From the NCBI GenBank assembly GCA_951804985.1, contig OX638130.1:101181700-101245699 (forward strand): DNA of 64,000 bases. The letters are read 5' to 3'. Both the position numbers and the translations under genes were made by a program. Positions 22,381 to 33,080 of this stretch are shown here, one piece after another. This DNA comes from Dryomyza anilis (taxonomy: Eukaryota; Arthropoda; Insecta; Diptera; Dryomyzidae). How positions within the stretch are numbered: position 1 is the first letter of the stretch; every line of letters begins with the position of its first letter. The notes beneath the pieces were generated by a model. That model saw nothing but the letters and a program-made list of their open reading frames with translations, was not told where the DNA came from and searched no databases.

Positions 22381-22889
22381 TTTTGTTGTAATTTTAGTGA
22401 AAATAGTGTGTTATATGTATTATTTAATTGGTTTCGACAAGAAAAACTTCAGTCGTGGCCACAAACCAATGAAAAGCAACATTTTGATTTCATATTGGTA
22501 AATATTCTACAAATTCATGAGAAGAATACCAATTTTGATCAATTGGCATAAATGAAGTGCCAAAGAAACTAAATTTCAAAATTCAGTGCCTTGCAATATC
22601 TGCAAACGGCCTGTATACTGGGAAATGTTTGAACTTGCCGGTCTCTATTGTCTCTCAGAATATTTTGACTGGGAATAAATGTTTCCCACTTAACCACAAC
22701 AAGTCTAAAATTGAGCTGTTTTGAAAAATCGATCAAAAATCAAATATAGCACATATAAATGGTATTCTGTTAATGCAAATAGTTAGATTATGAACAATGG
22801 TATAGACCATTCAAAAGATTTAAAAAAAAAACTATTGAAATGTTTTGAGGAAAGTGAAAAAAGTTTTCAAATAATTTATTTTATTTTTA
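22381..22889. other. AT-rich unassigned DNA
   Basis: Only isolated GGGAAA/TTTCCC words link it to the minisatellite on its left. No gene seen. Confidence 0.35.
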
Positions 22890-23720
22890 ATACAAATAAT
22901 GACTAATGATTTTAAGCTGCCCAAAGCTTATTAACTAAAATTACAATTATTGTTTATAAATTCTTCGAAATTTGCTACAACGCACCAAAGCAACAATTAT
23001 ATCATTAACAGCATTATTAGCGCTATGATGGCCAATTAATTAGACCAAGTTAAAAAAAAGTAATAATTAGAAGAAGCAAGTGCGCTCATGAGGTGCTGTC
23101 AAAAAGGGCGCTCGAGAGTGATTTAATTCTGACACGAAAAACATGAATCCTTCAGAAGCAAGAGTTTTTAATGCAATTTATTAAGGCAACTTATTTGCAC
23201 AATGAGCTGAAGTTTGCAAAACGATGGCAACTCCAGACTAGGTGGCGACAAAAGTCTCTGTCTCTCTGTCTGCCATCTGAGACTGCATAGAATTTTCTTT
23301 CTATTTTCGCGGACGCATATCACATAAAATAATGGCTAAGAAAGTGGCTGCAACATCAACGTGCCACACTGCGCGCCACAAGCAATTTCAGCTTGCTGCA
23401 GGCAACAAACTGATGGCTGGCAGCAACCGCAGCGCAGCAGCACCAGCCAGAGCAACATCGTCATCATCTTGGCAAAAAAGAAAACAGCCGCCGCGCCGCC
23501 ACTGAGGCATGCAACGTGCGACAATAAATAGTTTTGTGTCATCATTAATTTTGCGCTCATTTTGTTGCGCCGACAAAAAGACCCGCCATAGTTGAGAGTT
23601 TTGTTCGTAGGACCCTTTAAAAGGTTTTGAAATGAGGATGCCATAAATATATTCGAAAAAAAAAGTATGTTTGGTTCATGTTGGGTTGGTGGGCGGCGGT
23701 AAAAGGGCACGATTGTTTTG
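22890..23720. other. unique island with a GC-richer core
   Basis: The GC-richer core 23340-23590 has CAGCAGCACC and GCCGCCGCGCCGCC words and no repeat copies elsewhere in the window. A 124-codon minus frame (23336-23710) is Cys/Leu-rich in its second half, which is antisense to CAG-type triplets, so I do not call it a gene. A conserved non-coding element is a possible identity. Confidence 0.4.
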
Positions 23721-24050
23721 CAAACTTATGCGTGAATTTTAAAATTTTATTTTTGTTTTGTTTCAAAAAAAAAAAGAGATGCCCTAATGAAAAGCAATCG
23801 TCTCAAATAATGGATATTATGAGAAAGTGCAGGTTATAGTTACTCTAATAGTTAATGGCAATGACGTAACTTTTAAAATAAACATAAATCGTAGTGTGTG
23901 AAAAATAGAAATTGTAAAAATTGCTTTGTGTTTGGGGAATATGATTTTGATATCGGAAAACACACTCTTCCCAAGTAAAATTTTACACTATTAGCGAAAA
24001 CATGTTTATGACCAGATCAGATTTGTGAATGAACTGATCTGGTTATCCTA
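23721..24050. other. unassigned DNA with a 10-bp inverted repeat
   Basis: ACCAGATCAG (24011-24020) pairs perfectly with CTGATCTGGT (24034-24043) just before the Helitron start. Confidence 0.5.
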
Positions 24051-24475
24051 TCCTCCTATTAATATAATAAATCTATTCGTTTGTTGGTCTGTTTATTTGT
24101 TTTTTCCGCATCTCCGTCTAAACGAAATTTTTACCACAGATGCGGTATGATCTGGAAGGAATGATAGGCTATTAATGGGCGTGATTGGACAAAGGGGCGT
24201 GACACCTCCAATACAGCCTAAATTTTCAAAACGATATAACTTGGCACTTACACCAGTTACCAACATGAAACAAATAATTCAAATACAAAAAATTTATAAA
24301 AAATGCAAACACAAAAACAAAAGCAAAACCACAGATACAAATACAAAAGCGCAAAACAAACAATAAAGGAATAAAATAAAAGCAAAAATACAAAAACAAA
24401 ATCACAAATACAAAAGCAAAAACAAATAGGAACAATAAAATCAAAAACCACAAAATAACAAAAAAACTAACGAGC
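24051..24475 (+). mobile_element. Helitron 5' portion (plus)
   Basis: After an A, the element begins TCCTCCTATTAATATAATAA, the TC start expected of a Helitron. It then shares GGCGTGATTGGACAAAGGGG, CGTGACACCTCC and TTTTCAAAACGATATAAC with the minus-strand copy at 38262-39240. An AAAACAAAAGC-rich tract follows, equivalent (inverted) to the TTTTGTTTTT tract in the 9427 copy. The 3' CTAG end is not present nearby. Confidence 0.7.
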
Positions 24476-24623
24476 TAAAAAGCTGAACCAAGATTTTTTT
24501 AAAAAATTCGATTGCTGCATAATGGACGACGAAACTTATGTTTTAGCGGACTTTTCTCAGCTACCTGGGCAGGAATTTTATACAGCCGATTCTCGAGGAA
24601 ATGTCGCTGAAAGATTCAAATAA
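24471..24623 (+). pseudogene. IS630/Tc1/mariner transposase fragment
   Basis: The frame reads KKLNQDFFKKFDCC, then MDDETY (from 24522), then LPGQEFYTADSRGNV, and stops at TAA 24621. The DDETY block with LPGQ.FY is a conserved part of the catalytic DDE domain in IS630/Tc1/mariner-related transposases, where the first Asp of the triad lies. Only about 50 codons remain, so it cannot catalyse transposition. It lies between a Helitron tract and a DINE-like element, consistent with nested insertions. The exact family (mariner, maT or a D37E group) is not certain. Confidence 0.75.
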
Positions 24624-24707
24624 AAAACGAGTTGGGAAAGTTAGGTCACATGGGTAAGTTCGGTCACATGGGGCGGATTTTTATAGTCGGTCGGGCCCGA
24701 CTATGAA
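24624..24707. repeat. dispersed repeat D3 with GTCGGGCCCGAC palindrome
   Basis: GAGTTGGGAAAGTTAGGTCA and ATAGTCGGTCGGGCCCGACT recur in decayed form at 27150-27200 and 57520-57590 (GATTGGGGAAAGTTAAATCA). It abuts the DINE-like element and may be its true 3' end. Confidence 0.55.
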
Positions 24708-25445
24708 ATACCCTACACCTATGGCGTGGATATTAATGTGGGATATTTAATTGCATACTTTAATTTTAAAGTTTTTAATTATGCTGAACCTCCCCACCCT
24801 CAGAATATTATTCAAAAATCAGAAATTTACGTCTTATATCCCCATAAATTTTCCCCATAAATTAAAAAATTAAAAAATATAATTGGGCGGACCACGCCTA
24901 TATTTAAAATTTTGAAAGGCTAATATTTCATAGATTTGATTTTAATAATTTACGGATCAAATTTCCACTATGAAAACCCGGGAAATAATGAAAAAAAAAA
25001 GTGGGCGGATCACGCCCATTTTTGGACCACATATTTATAGGTAAATTATAACAATACCTTTTAAATTTTATAACTATACCTTGAATACTTTTCGAGTTAT
25101 TAGTTCCGAAAGAGTTATATAAAAGTGACTTGTATGGGAGGTGGGCGTGTCCGTTGACCGATTTGGCTCATTTTCAAACTCAGTTCCTACTTTTGGCTAA
25201 AATATATTGAGTGAAAATTTCATCGCATTCTGATCAGTATTTCTCAAGTTATTCTGTATTCGGACAGCAAGACAGCAAGACAGCAAGACGGACAGACAGA
25301 CAGACAGACGGACATGGCTACACGGACTCGGGTAGTGATGCTGATCAAGAATATATATACTTTTCCATACCGGACACGCCTCCTAAGAGGCGTTACAATA
25401 TATGCACAAAGTTAATATACCCTGTACCTCATAGGTGTAGGGTAT
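24708..25445 (-). mobile_element. DINE-1/INE-1-like element, 16-bp inverted ends
   Basis: ATACCCTACACCTATG (24708-24723) is matched exactly by CATAGGTGTAGGGTAT (25430-25445). Read from the right, the element begins TTATACCCTACACC and carries ATATATTCTTGATCAGCATC, GGCCATGTCCGTC-like words and CGTCTGTCTGTCTGTC. These are hallmarks of fly INE-1/DINE-1 (Helentron-related) elements. GTGGGCGGATCACGCCC repeats lie inside. It has no coding capacity. Confidence 0.75.
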
Positions 25446-26060
25446 AAAAACAAATATTGAATAAAAAAAAAACAAAATCAGAATCAACAGCAGAAAAAAA
25501 AAAAGAAAAACAAAAACAAAAAAAAACAAAAACAATTAAAAAAAAAATGTAAAAGCAAAATCACAAAAGCAAAAGCACAGTAACAGAAACAAAAGAAAAC
25601 ACCAAAAACCAATAATTAAATAAAAAAATGTAATAAAAAAAAAAACAAAATCAACAGCAAAAAAAAATAAAAACAGAAACAAAAAAAAAACAAAACAAAA
25701 ACCAAAACAAAAACAAAAGAACAAAAAAACAAACAAAAAAATATAAAAGCAAAATCACAAAAGCAAAACACAAATCAAAAACGAAATTACAAAATCGGAA
25801 GTAAAAACACAAAATAAAAAGTTAAAACACAAACTAAAAAGAACAATCAAAAATACAAAGACAAAGGCAAAAACAAAAAATCACAACAAACAAAAATAAA
25901 AACCAAAAATTAATAGAATATAAATCAAAGCAAAAGCAACAGCAAAAGAAAAAACATAAGCAAAAACACAAAAACAAATGCAAAAACACAAATCAAAAAC
26001 AGAAGAACAAAAGCCAAAACAAAAAAACAAAAGCAATATTTTAGTTCCGAATTCCAACGA
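25446..26060. repeat. AAAACAAAAGC low-complexity tract
   Basis: A-rich words with C every 5-6 bases (CAAAAACAAAAGC type) run without interruption. Composition matches the tract at 24255-24460, suggesting one older tract, possibly of Helitron origin, split by the transposase and DINE insertions. Phe-rich minus frames here are artefacts. Confidence 0.8.
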
Positions 26061-26136
26061 TAAGAAGCGTAAATAAAACATTTATGTATCTCTGTAATCA
26101 ACGATATAGAAACAATTTAACACTGCGACTCTTTGT

Positions 26137-26479
26137 AAAGGGTTTTTCAACAAGGACGCTACAAAAGTAGAGCGACAGGGACAGCAAACGACGCCATATT
26201 TCTTGCCGCTCTTTTGACATTTCTCTTCAGTAAGGATTGTCATTTCATGATGGAAAGATATACGAATTCGAATTTCGGTAGTAAATTTTAAAAATTTCGA
26301 CTCTTTGTTGGCTCGTATATCTTTCCATCATGAATTGGCAAACCTTACTGAAGAGAAATGTCAAAAGAGCGGCAAGAAATATGGTGTCGTTTGCTGTCCC
26401 TGTCGCTCTACTTTTGTAGCGTTCCTGTTGAAAAACACTTGAAAAAAACTTTTGTAGCACTCTTATTGAAAAACCCTTT
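26137..26479. mobile_element. foldback element FB-1 with 118-bp arms
   Basis: Arms 26148-26265 and 26313-26430 are nearly perfect reverse complements around a 47-nt loop, for example GACAGGGACAGCAAACGACG against CGTCGTTTGCTGTCCCTGTC-type sequence. Outer ends AAAGGGTTTTTCAA and TTGAAAAACCCTTT also pair. The right side has an extra ~45-bp end duplicate. A half copy (loop plus right arm) is at 42372-42615. Confidence 0.92.
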
Positions 26480-26785
26480 AGAAGACTGTTAAAAAAATTC
26501 TAAAAACAAGTTCCGCATTTTGCCACCAGAAAGCTCTAATTTTTACAACTCTTTAATCTCTTAACCAATTTGTTATAAATTAGTTATAAATATTATCACC
26601 AGAGGGTTTAAAGTTCACAAATGCGTATCTTCGTAACCTTAGATCAGATCTAAAGGAATTTTTGGAATTTTTGACTTTTTGTAGAAAATTATTTCACCAC
26701 TAGAGGGAGCTTATTATGAAACGAATTGGACCAAATTTAAAATAGTGACTCTTTGTTAAATACCGGTTGATCTATATTCATCAAA
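26480..26785. other. unassigned DNA with CTCF-like words
   Basis: CCACTAGAGGGAGC (26697-26710) and CACCAGAGGG (26598-26607), with a weaker GCCACCAGAAAGC near 26522, look like the core of the CTCF site. They may also be decayed units of a ~90-bp repeat. No gene. Confidence 0.35.
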
Positions 26786-26922
26786 AAAAAAAAATACTAA
26801 TAGTCAATAGGATAAATTATTATTTTAATCGGAAAATACCATTAAATACTTGAAAAAACACGACATTGCCATTGAGTTTACATGAAAAGATTTACTTTTT
26901 GTATACTATTAAATCAATAATT
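26786..26922. mobile_element. MITE-B, truncated
   Basis: AATAGTCAATAGGATAAATT through GTATACTATTAAATCAATAA matches the copy at 14336-14555; the right end is replaced by unrelated sequence. Confidence 0.75.
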
Positions 26923-27869
26923 CGTCCGTCTGTCGGCATGTCTGTTCCACCATCATGTCAAAAACTGGAGTTATAATATACGGCACGTAACGTTTCGATA
27001 AATGCTTACATCATATAATGAACGTAACGTAGATGACCGGGACGTAAATATCCTTAGCATTTGGTTATGTTCCGGTAGCATTTGATCACAAAAAGACCCA
27101 CAAAAAAAACCTTAAAATCAAATGAAAACTTCAAATAAAACAAAAATCGATTGGAGAAAGTTAAGATTTAAAATTAGTCGGGCAGGACTATGGAATTGTT
27201 ATTAATTTTACAATTTTACTTGTAAATTTTGTGTTTATTCAAATTAGTTTCTTGTGACAGCAGCCCACGCAATTGGTTTCTCTGTCAGTTGACAAATTGC
27301 ATTAACTGCATATAAATTAAGTTTGTCTTACACTTAATAAAAACTTTTACATTTTCTTATTTATTCACAGAAACAACGGCAGCAGCAGCTGCATTGTCAC
27401 TTAAACAAAAAGTTTTCCATGCAAGTGCTGCAAATTTTACGAATTTAATTTACAATTTTATTTATTTTGTGTACGTCACGTCTTCGCGTCAAACACAATT
27501 ATAATAAAAAAAAAACAATGAAAACATTTCTAACTATATTTTCAATTAGTTTTTTTTTTTTTTTTGTATAAAATAAACATTCGAACAACACACTAAGTTG
27601 CATATTACATTTTATATTTTTTACCCCATGTCTGTTGCATTTTTAAATTGAACTTTACATTAGGTGTGTTATGTGCAGACAAAAACGTGTTTAGCACCGC
27701 ATTTTCTATTGTAAGTATTGTATTTTTCTGTATTTTCCACTTTTAAACTAATGAAGCAAGATACTGCACAAACTAAGTAGTACCCAGTGGAAACAAAAAA
27801 TGTTGTTTTTGTTTGAAAATTAAAAATTTATTTGTAATAAAGATTAAAAATTAAAGATTAATAATATAT
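26923..27869. other. decayed D3 repeat and a unique island
   Basis: About 26930-27200 holds decayed transposon words including GATTGGAGAAAGTTAAG and TAGTCGGGCAGGACTATGG. A unique island at 27240-27500 has a TTATTTATTCACAG acceptor-like site at 27370 with a 24-codon open run after it, but no donor. The rest is AT-rich. Confidence 0.4.
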
Positions 27870-28140
27870 TGCGCCAAACAAACTACTTCATCCAAACAAC
27901 TTATTCGCTTCTCTCAACTGTTACTTCGATTGTTACAACCGAATGTAAAAGGGTTTTAGTTGGGACAAGAACCAATTTAGACCAGTTTTAAAACAATTTG
28001 GTGTATGGTGTATATGACAATATTTCAAGCGCCAACTAAATATGGCAGTTCCATCAACTAATGTGTAAAAAATTTAGTTTTAATCGAATAAAATCGGTTG
28101 TTTCTACTAATTTTTTTGTTCTTATAACCTCTAGTAAAAA
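27870..28140 (+). mobile_element. MITE-C, decayed copy
   Basis: GCGCCAAACAAACTACTTCA, CCAACAACTTATTCG-like, ATATGGCAGTTCCATCAACT and TAACCTC match the order seen in the copies at 51296, 62545 and 62998, with many changes. Confidence 0.65.
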
Positions 28141-28727
28141 ATATAAATGTTATGTTAATGATGAAATATACAAGTTATAAATTGAAACATTTATTAAACT
28201 TTAAAATTCATTTTGATGATCTGATGTATAAGTACGGCACAAATAATGTTTGAGACAAAAATATAATCGACTTACCGCTTTATTAGTTGGCATTATATTA
28301 TTTTGTAGATTTTGAATTTTATTCCTTAAAAATGTATCACCCGATGTTTTGATGTTTTAAATTTCAATCATTCTGAAATTGATAAAATAGAATTTATGAG
28401 TTAGAAAAAAAATCATATTTTTGACAGAATACAATTTAATTTCATAGGAGCAGATTTTCATTTTAAAATACATATGGGAAATTCCATGTCAAAAAGGCCA
28501 CCCAATTTTGAAAATGTTGCGGATTTGGTTCAAACTTTTTTGTGCTAGTACTACAATTTGTGTTGAGAGTGTTTTAGGAAATCATAAGAAATCATTAGCT
28601 ATGATCACCTTGAAAGCTCTAACTGAATGCAACAGATGTAGCTATATTCTGAAGTATTTTTGATTAAAATCAAGACTGGCATGTGGTCTGTGTCCAAATT
28701 AGTTAGTATATTTTATAATAAAAATAC
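28141..28727. other. AT-rich unassigned DNA
   Basis: No repeat or coding frame recognised. Confidence 0.35.
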
Positions 28728-28940
28728 TTATATTAAATGAATTATTACCAAATAAAGTCTGTTTTTCCCAGAAAGCACATCAGATACTCTGTAAAACCTC
28801 ATTTGCCGTTTAGTCCTACTGTTACTACGTAATTTATAAAAAATCGGTAAATATGTGACTATTATGAAAGAGTCAGGTTCTATTGACTCTTGGTACTCGG
28901 TTAACGGATCATCAAGATCTCTCACAAACTCATAGAACAT
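28728..28940 (-). CDS. unrecognised coding-like 70-codon frame
   Basis: Starting at ATG 28940, the frame has mixed, charged composition (DLDDPLTEYQESIEPDSF, then TKRQMRFYRVSDVLSG), unusual among the Phe/Lys/Ile/Asn frames of this window. A TAA lies four codons upstream of the ATG. No motif is recognised and no neighbouring exon is evident. It could be a relic of a transposon gene or a chance frame. Confidence 0.25.
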   Translation of the reverse strand: MFYEFVRDLDDPLTEYQESIEPDSFIIVTYLPIFYKLRSNSRTKRQMRFYRVSDVLSGKNRLYLVIIHLI

Positions 28941-29078
28941 TAGGGATTCTTAGGGAAGACATGCTAATGGTGTGATCTTATTGAGCATGTAACTGGTCAG
29001 ATTCTTCATACAAATTTGGCTATAGTCTAATGTATATCAGGGTAATAATAAATACGGCCTATAAATAATATGTTAGGT
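28941..29078. other. short unassigned spacer
   Basis: Nothing recognised. Confidence 0.3.
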
Positions 29079-30876
29079 ACACAGCAAAAAATCATCTTCA
29101 TATTGATTGATTTCGTTCTTCAAACCATGATTAATTTTATTGAAGAACGTTTTATAATTTTGATAACTACACAACATCAATCTTATGAATTCATTATAAA
29201 TTTGATGAATGATCGAAAATGTGTTCTTCAATATGATAAAGTGTATGTGAAGAATACTTTTTAACATATTCTCAGAAAAAAAAAATGTACATAATATTGA
29301 TGAATTCCGTTCCTCAAACCATGATTCATTGTATTAAAGAACCGTTCATAATATTAATGACTAACGAGATCATGTCTACGCTTGGTAACTTTCGAAAAGT
29401 GTTCTTCAATATGATGAACTGTATGTGAAGAATACGTTTCATCATATTAATGAACAAATACATAAAATACAACATATATGTACATCAAATTGATGAATGC
29501 TGTTCATTAAACCAAATTTTAATCAAAATATTTTTTTTTCGATACATATTTTTTTCAAACAAAATTTTTTCCGGAATTTTTTTTTTTCGCATAATTTTTT
29601 TTTTGAAAAAATTTTTTTTTTGTTATTTTTTTAAAATAAAATTTTAAAAACAACAGTTTTTTTCGATTTATTTTCTATATTTTTTTTTTGATAAATTCGT
29701 AAAAACATTTTATTCATAAATATTATGAATAAATTCATCAATATGACGATTCAAATTCATTGTATTGAATATTTCATTCTACACTATGATGTTCGATAGT
29801 ATGAAAAATTGCATATATATAATGAATGTATTCATCAATATGTTATTTAATGAACGGTGGTATCAATATGATGAATCTGGTAGTTGCTGAAAAAATTCAT
29901 AATATTTATGAATAAATTCATCATATTGAAGATTTTATTTTTCTGTGTTAATGAACAAACACATAAAATACAACATATACATATGTACATCATATTGAAG
30001 AATGCCGTTTGGGCCATTCCACACCAAATCGACCAACGGTTGGAACTCACCTTATTCGATTTCAATGAAATTTGTGCAACTGATAAAGGGTATCAAACAA
30101 CCATAGAAAAGTGATTTCTGTCCCATTTTTTGCCACTTTGAGCCACTGTATCTCTGGAAGTAGTTGACGAAATAATAAAAAAAAAATAGTCAGTACATAT
30201 CTGGGTACCCTTTATCAATTGCCTAAATTTTATTGAAATCGAAAAGGTAAATTCTGAAATTTGAATTTTTTTGGTCGATTTGGTGTGGAATTGCCCGTTA
30301 ATCAAACCAAATTTTAATAAAATTACTTATGTTTCGTTCATTTTTGCCATTATTTATAATTACAACTTTTTAATAATAAAAAGTTATAAAAAAATTTATA
30401 AAACAAAAATTTCGAAAGATTTGTTTTTTCGAAAACATTTTATTCGAAAAAACATTTTTTTTTCTTTTCGAAAAAATTAAAAAAAATAAAAAAAATTAAG
30501 ATAAAATTTTTCTTCGATTTTTATTTTTTAAGTACGTTTTTTTTCGAAAAACATTTTTTTTAATTCGTAAAAAAATGTGCAGCAAGTAATTTATTTAAAA
30601 AAACATAGTTTTTTCAAAATAATATTTTATAAATCAAGGAAGCAGTATTTAACAATTAAATAATATAAACATTATAGGAATTATAAATACAATGTAAATG
30701 AAGACACATTTTTATGTGTAAATTTGATGTTTAAGAACATCATATTGAACATTAAAAACATCATATTAAACATTAAAAACATTAAATTGCAATTCAATGA
30801 ATGACATCTTAAATATGGTGAAAAACTCATAATATTTTTGAATTAAACCATCATCTTGAAGTTTTTTTTTCTGTGT
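29079..30876. mobile_element. element family D4, tandem or overlapping partial copies
   Basis: Ends of the form CACAGNAAAAAA and TTTTTTTCTGTGT enclose many CATCATATTGAAGAA and ATTCATAAATATTATGAA words. At least two partial copies (about 29271-29947 and 29948-30876) share AATACAACATATATGTACAT. TTCGAAAAAA low-complexity tracts lie at 29530-29700 and 30400-30640. Other copies are at 34150-34640 and 36164-37112. Confidence 0.65.
30011..30296. mobile_element. nested MITE-E, 26-bp inverted ends
   Basis: 30011-30036 begins GGGCCATTCCACACCAAATC and 30271-30296 is its reverse complement with one mismatch (ATTTGGTGTGGAATTGCCC). It interrupts a D4 word that reads intact near 29500 (ATGCTGTTCATTAAACCAAA), with GTTT/GTTA at the two junctions. 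A decayed relative is at 43190-43360. Confidence 0.88.
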
Positions 30877-31712
30877 ATACCTCTGTGTTTATTTATAGTC
30901 ATTTTATAATACCCGAAAAATTATTTGTATTAAAGCAAAGTTATCTACAATATAAGACTATCATTTTATATTCCTATCAAATTTAAAAAATATGAATACC
31001 GAACATTTTTAAAAACAATTTCGGGAATATGATGGAAATATTTATTAAAATATCGAAATAATTATTATTGATAATATCAGCCAACATTGGTTAGGAGTAG
31101 AGTTACGAATGCCCCCCAAAGGTGTAAAAAGAAATACATGAAACCCACTTCACACTTAGACATTTTAAGGTTATTTACATAAGGATCGGTCACACTGTGT
31201 TTCTGTAGCTGTTTCACGGTTGACTGAAATTTCGCACAACGTTGCCACCTTGTTTAAATTTCTAACAAAAGCAAATGTTGATTTTAGTGATAGCGGTTCT
31301 ATGGAAAACATATTGTTGAACTTCAACTGCTTTCATAACTAAAACAACAAACAGAAAATATGTGGCCGCAGGCGACCATTTGTATTGTTCATTGCGTTGC
31401 ATTCGTTGCTATCGAATTTCGCGAATGTTTGACTTTCGTTTGTAGTGTCGCCTGCGAACATAAGAGCCGGAGGTATAACTTGAGGCAAATATACCGAAGT
31501 ACAGCCAAACACATACACATATACTTATATAATAGAAGACAAATACAATCAACTTAAGTTGTGTGCATTAATATTTGAAATAATATTTGAGCAAATTAAA
31601 TCAAACCAAATGACGATGAGAAACTTACACGGCAAAAAATTCAAGAAGTATTCGGAATGGTAAAACAAAAATTAGTTGGAATTTTAAGTCAACAAAACTT
31701 GCATGAAATAAC
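30877..31712. other. unique island with a Motif 1 promoter word
   Basis: CGGTCACACTG at 31187-31197 fits YGGTCACACTR, the M1BP-bound Motif 1 of fly housekeeping promoters. A GC-richer stretch follows (31360-31480) with an ATG at 31360 opening 65 codons (starts MWPQATICIVHCVAFVAIEF). That frame shows no motif. This is a candidate promoter or first exon, unproven. Confidence 0.4.
31187..31197 (+). promoter_or_regulatory. Motif 1 (M1BP) core promoter word
   Basis: CGGTCACACTG matches the fly Motif 1 consensus at every position. In Drosophila it sits near transcription starts of constitutively expressed genes. One 11-mer alone does not prove a promoter. Confidence 0.4.
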
Positions 31713-31934
31713 TAGAAAATATATTTTCAACACTATAAAATCAATAGTTTGTTTGCGATTAAAATAAGTCAATAGGATAAATTATTATTTTAAAGGGGAA
31801 ATACTATTAAATACTACAACATACTATTAATTTGTTTTTGTGTTTATATGAAAATATTTATTTTCTGTATACTATTAAATCAATAACTGTCCTATTGACC
31901 AATTTTAATTATTGACCAATTTTTTTCTAAGTGA
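31713..31934. mobile_element. MITE-B, near-complete copy
   Basis: CACTATAAAATCAATAG, AATAAGTCAATAGGATAAAT and AACTGTCCTATTGACCAAT match the 14336 copy in order; ends are TTTTTTTCTAAGTG. Confidence 0.75.
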
Positions 31935-31980
31935 AGTAATTAATTTCTTAGTTATAAAAATAATCATAAAATGTTCAAGA

Positions 31981-32912
31981 TTTAATGAATTTTATAAAGA
32001 GTTGCAATTAAAAGTTCTTGTTTTTAGAACTTTAGTTCTTGGATATGCGTAAAAGAGTCTTGAATAATTCAGCATTGTTCTAAAAATCCATTTATCGCAA
32101 AATAAAATACTATGAAATCAATAGGTTTTTTTCTATTAAAAATAGTCAATAGGATAAATTATTATTTTAACAGGTTTTCAGAACTTTAGTTCTTGGATAT
32201 GCGTAAAAGAGTCTTGAATAATTCAGCATTGTTCTAAAAATCCATTTATTGCAAAATAAAATACTATAAAATCAATAGGTTTTTTGCTATTAAAAATAGT
32301 CAATAGGATAAATTATTATTTTAACAATTTTTCAGAACTTTAGTTCTTGGATATGCGTAAGAGTCTTGAATAATTCAGCATTGTTCTAAAAATCCATTTA
32401 TCGCAAAATAAAATACTATGAAATCAATAGGTTTTTTTGCTATTAAAAATAGTCAATAGGATAAATTATTATTTTAATAGGTTTTCAGAACTTTAGTTCT
32501 TGGATATGCGTAAAAGAGTCTTGAATAATTCAGCATTGTTCTAAAAATCCATTTATCGCAAAATAAAATACTATGAAATCAATAGGTTTTTTTGCTATTA
32601 AAAATAGTCAATAGGATAAATTATTATTTTAATAGGTTTTCAGAACTTTAGTTCTTGGATATGCGTAAAAGAGTCTTGAATAATTCAGCATTGTTCTAAA
32701 AATCCATTTATCGCAAAATAAAATACTATAAAATCAATAGGTTTTTTGCTATTAAAAATAGGATAAATTATTATTTTAACCATTAAATACTGCAAAATAC
32801 TATTAAACACTATTAAATTGTTTTGGTGTTTATATGAAAATATTTATTTTTTGTATACTATTGAAACAATAACTGTCGTAGTGACCAATTTAAAAAGTAT
32901 TTTTTCTGAATA
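31981..32912. repeat. 154-bp tandem array grown inside a MITE-B
   Basis: TTAGTTCTTGGATATGCG recurs with GGATATG at 32041, 32195, 32349, 32502 and 32657, a 153-155-bp period. Every unit ends with the MITE-B half AAATAGTCAATAGGATAAAT. After the last unit the remaining half of the MITE follows (ATTTTTTGTATACTATTGAA to TTTTTTCTGAAT at about 32910). Confidence 0.9.
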
Positions 32913-32937
32913 AAGTATTAATCCACCATTTGGTGAT

Positions 32938-33080
32938 TGCAACTTAAAACTTAATTTAACTTCAAACTTAATTTAACTCAAAACATAATTTAACTTAAAA
33001 CTTAATTTAACTTAAAACTTAATTTAACTTAAAACACAATTTAACATAAAACTTAATTTAACTTAAAACTTAATTTAAAT
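32938..33080. repeat. 18-bp minisatellite AACTTAATTTAACTTAAA
   Basis: About seven to eight units of AACTTAATTTAACTTAAA with small changes. Confidence 0.88.

Noticed and set aside
23336..23710. 124-codon minus frame
   Set aside because: The Cys/Leu-rich half is antisense to CAG-type triplets and no motif is seen.
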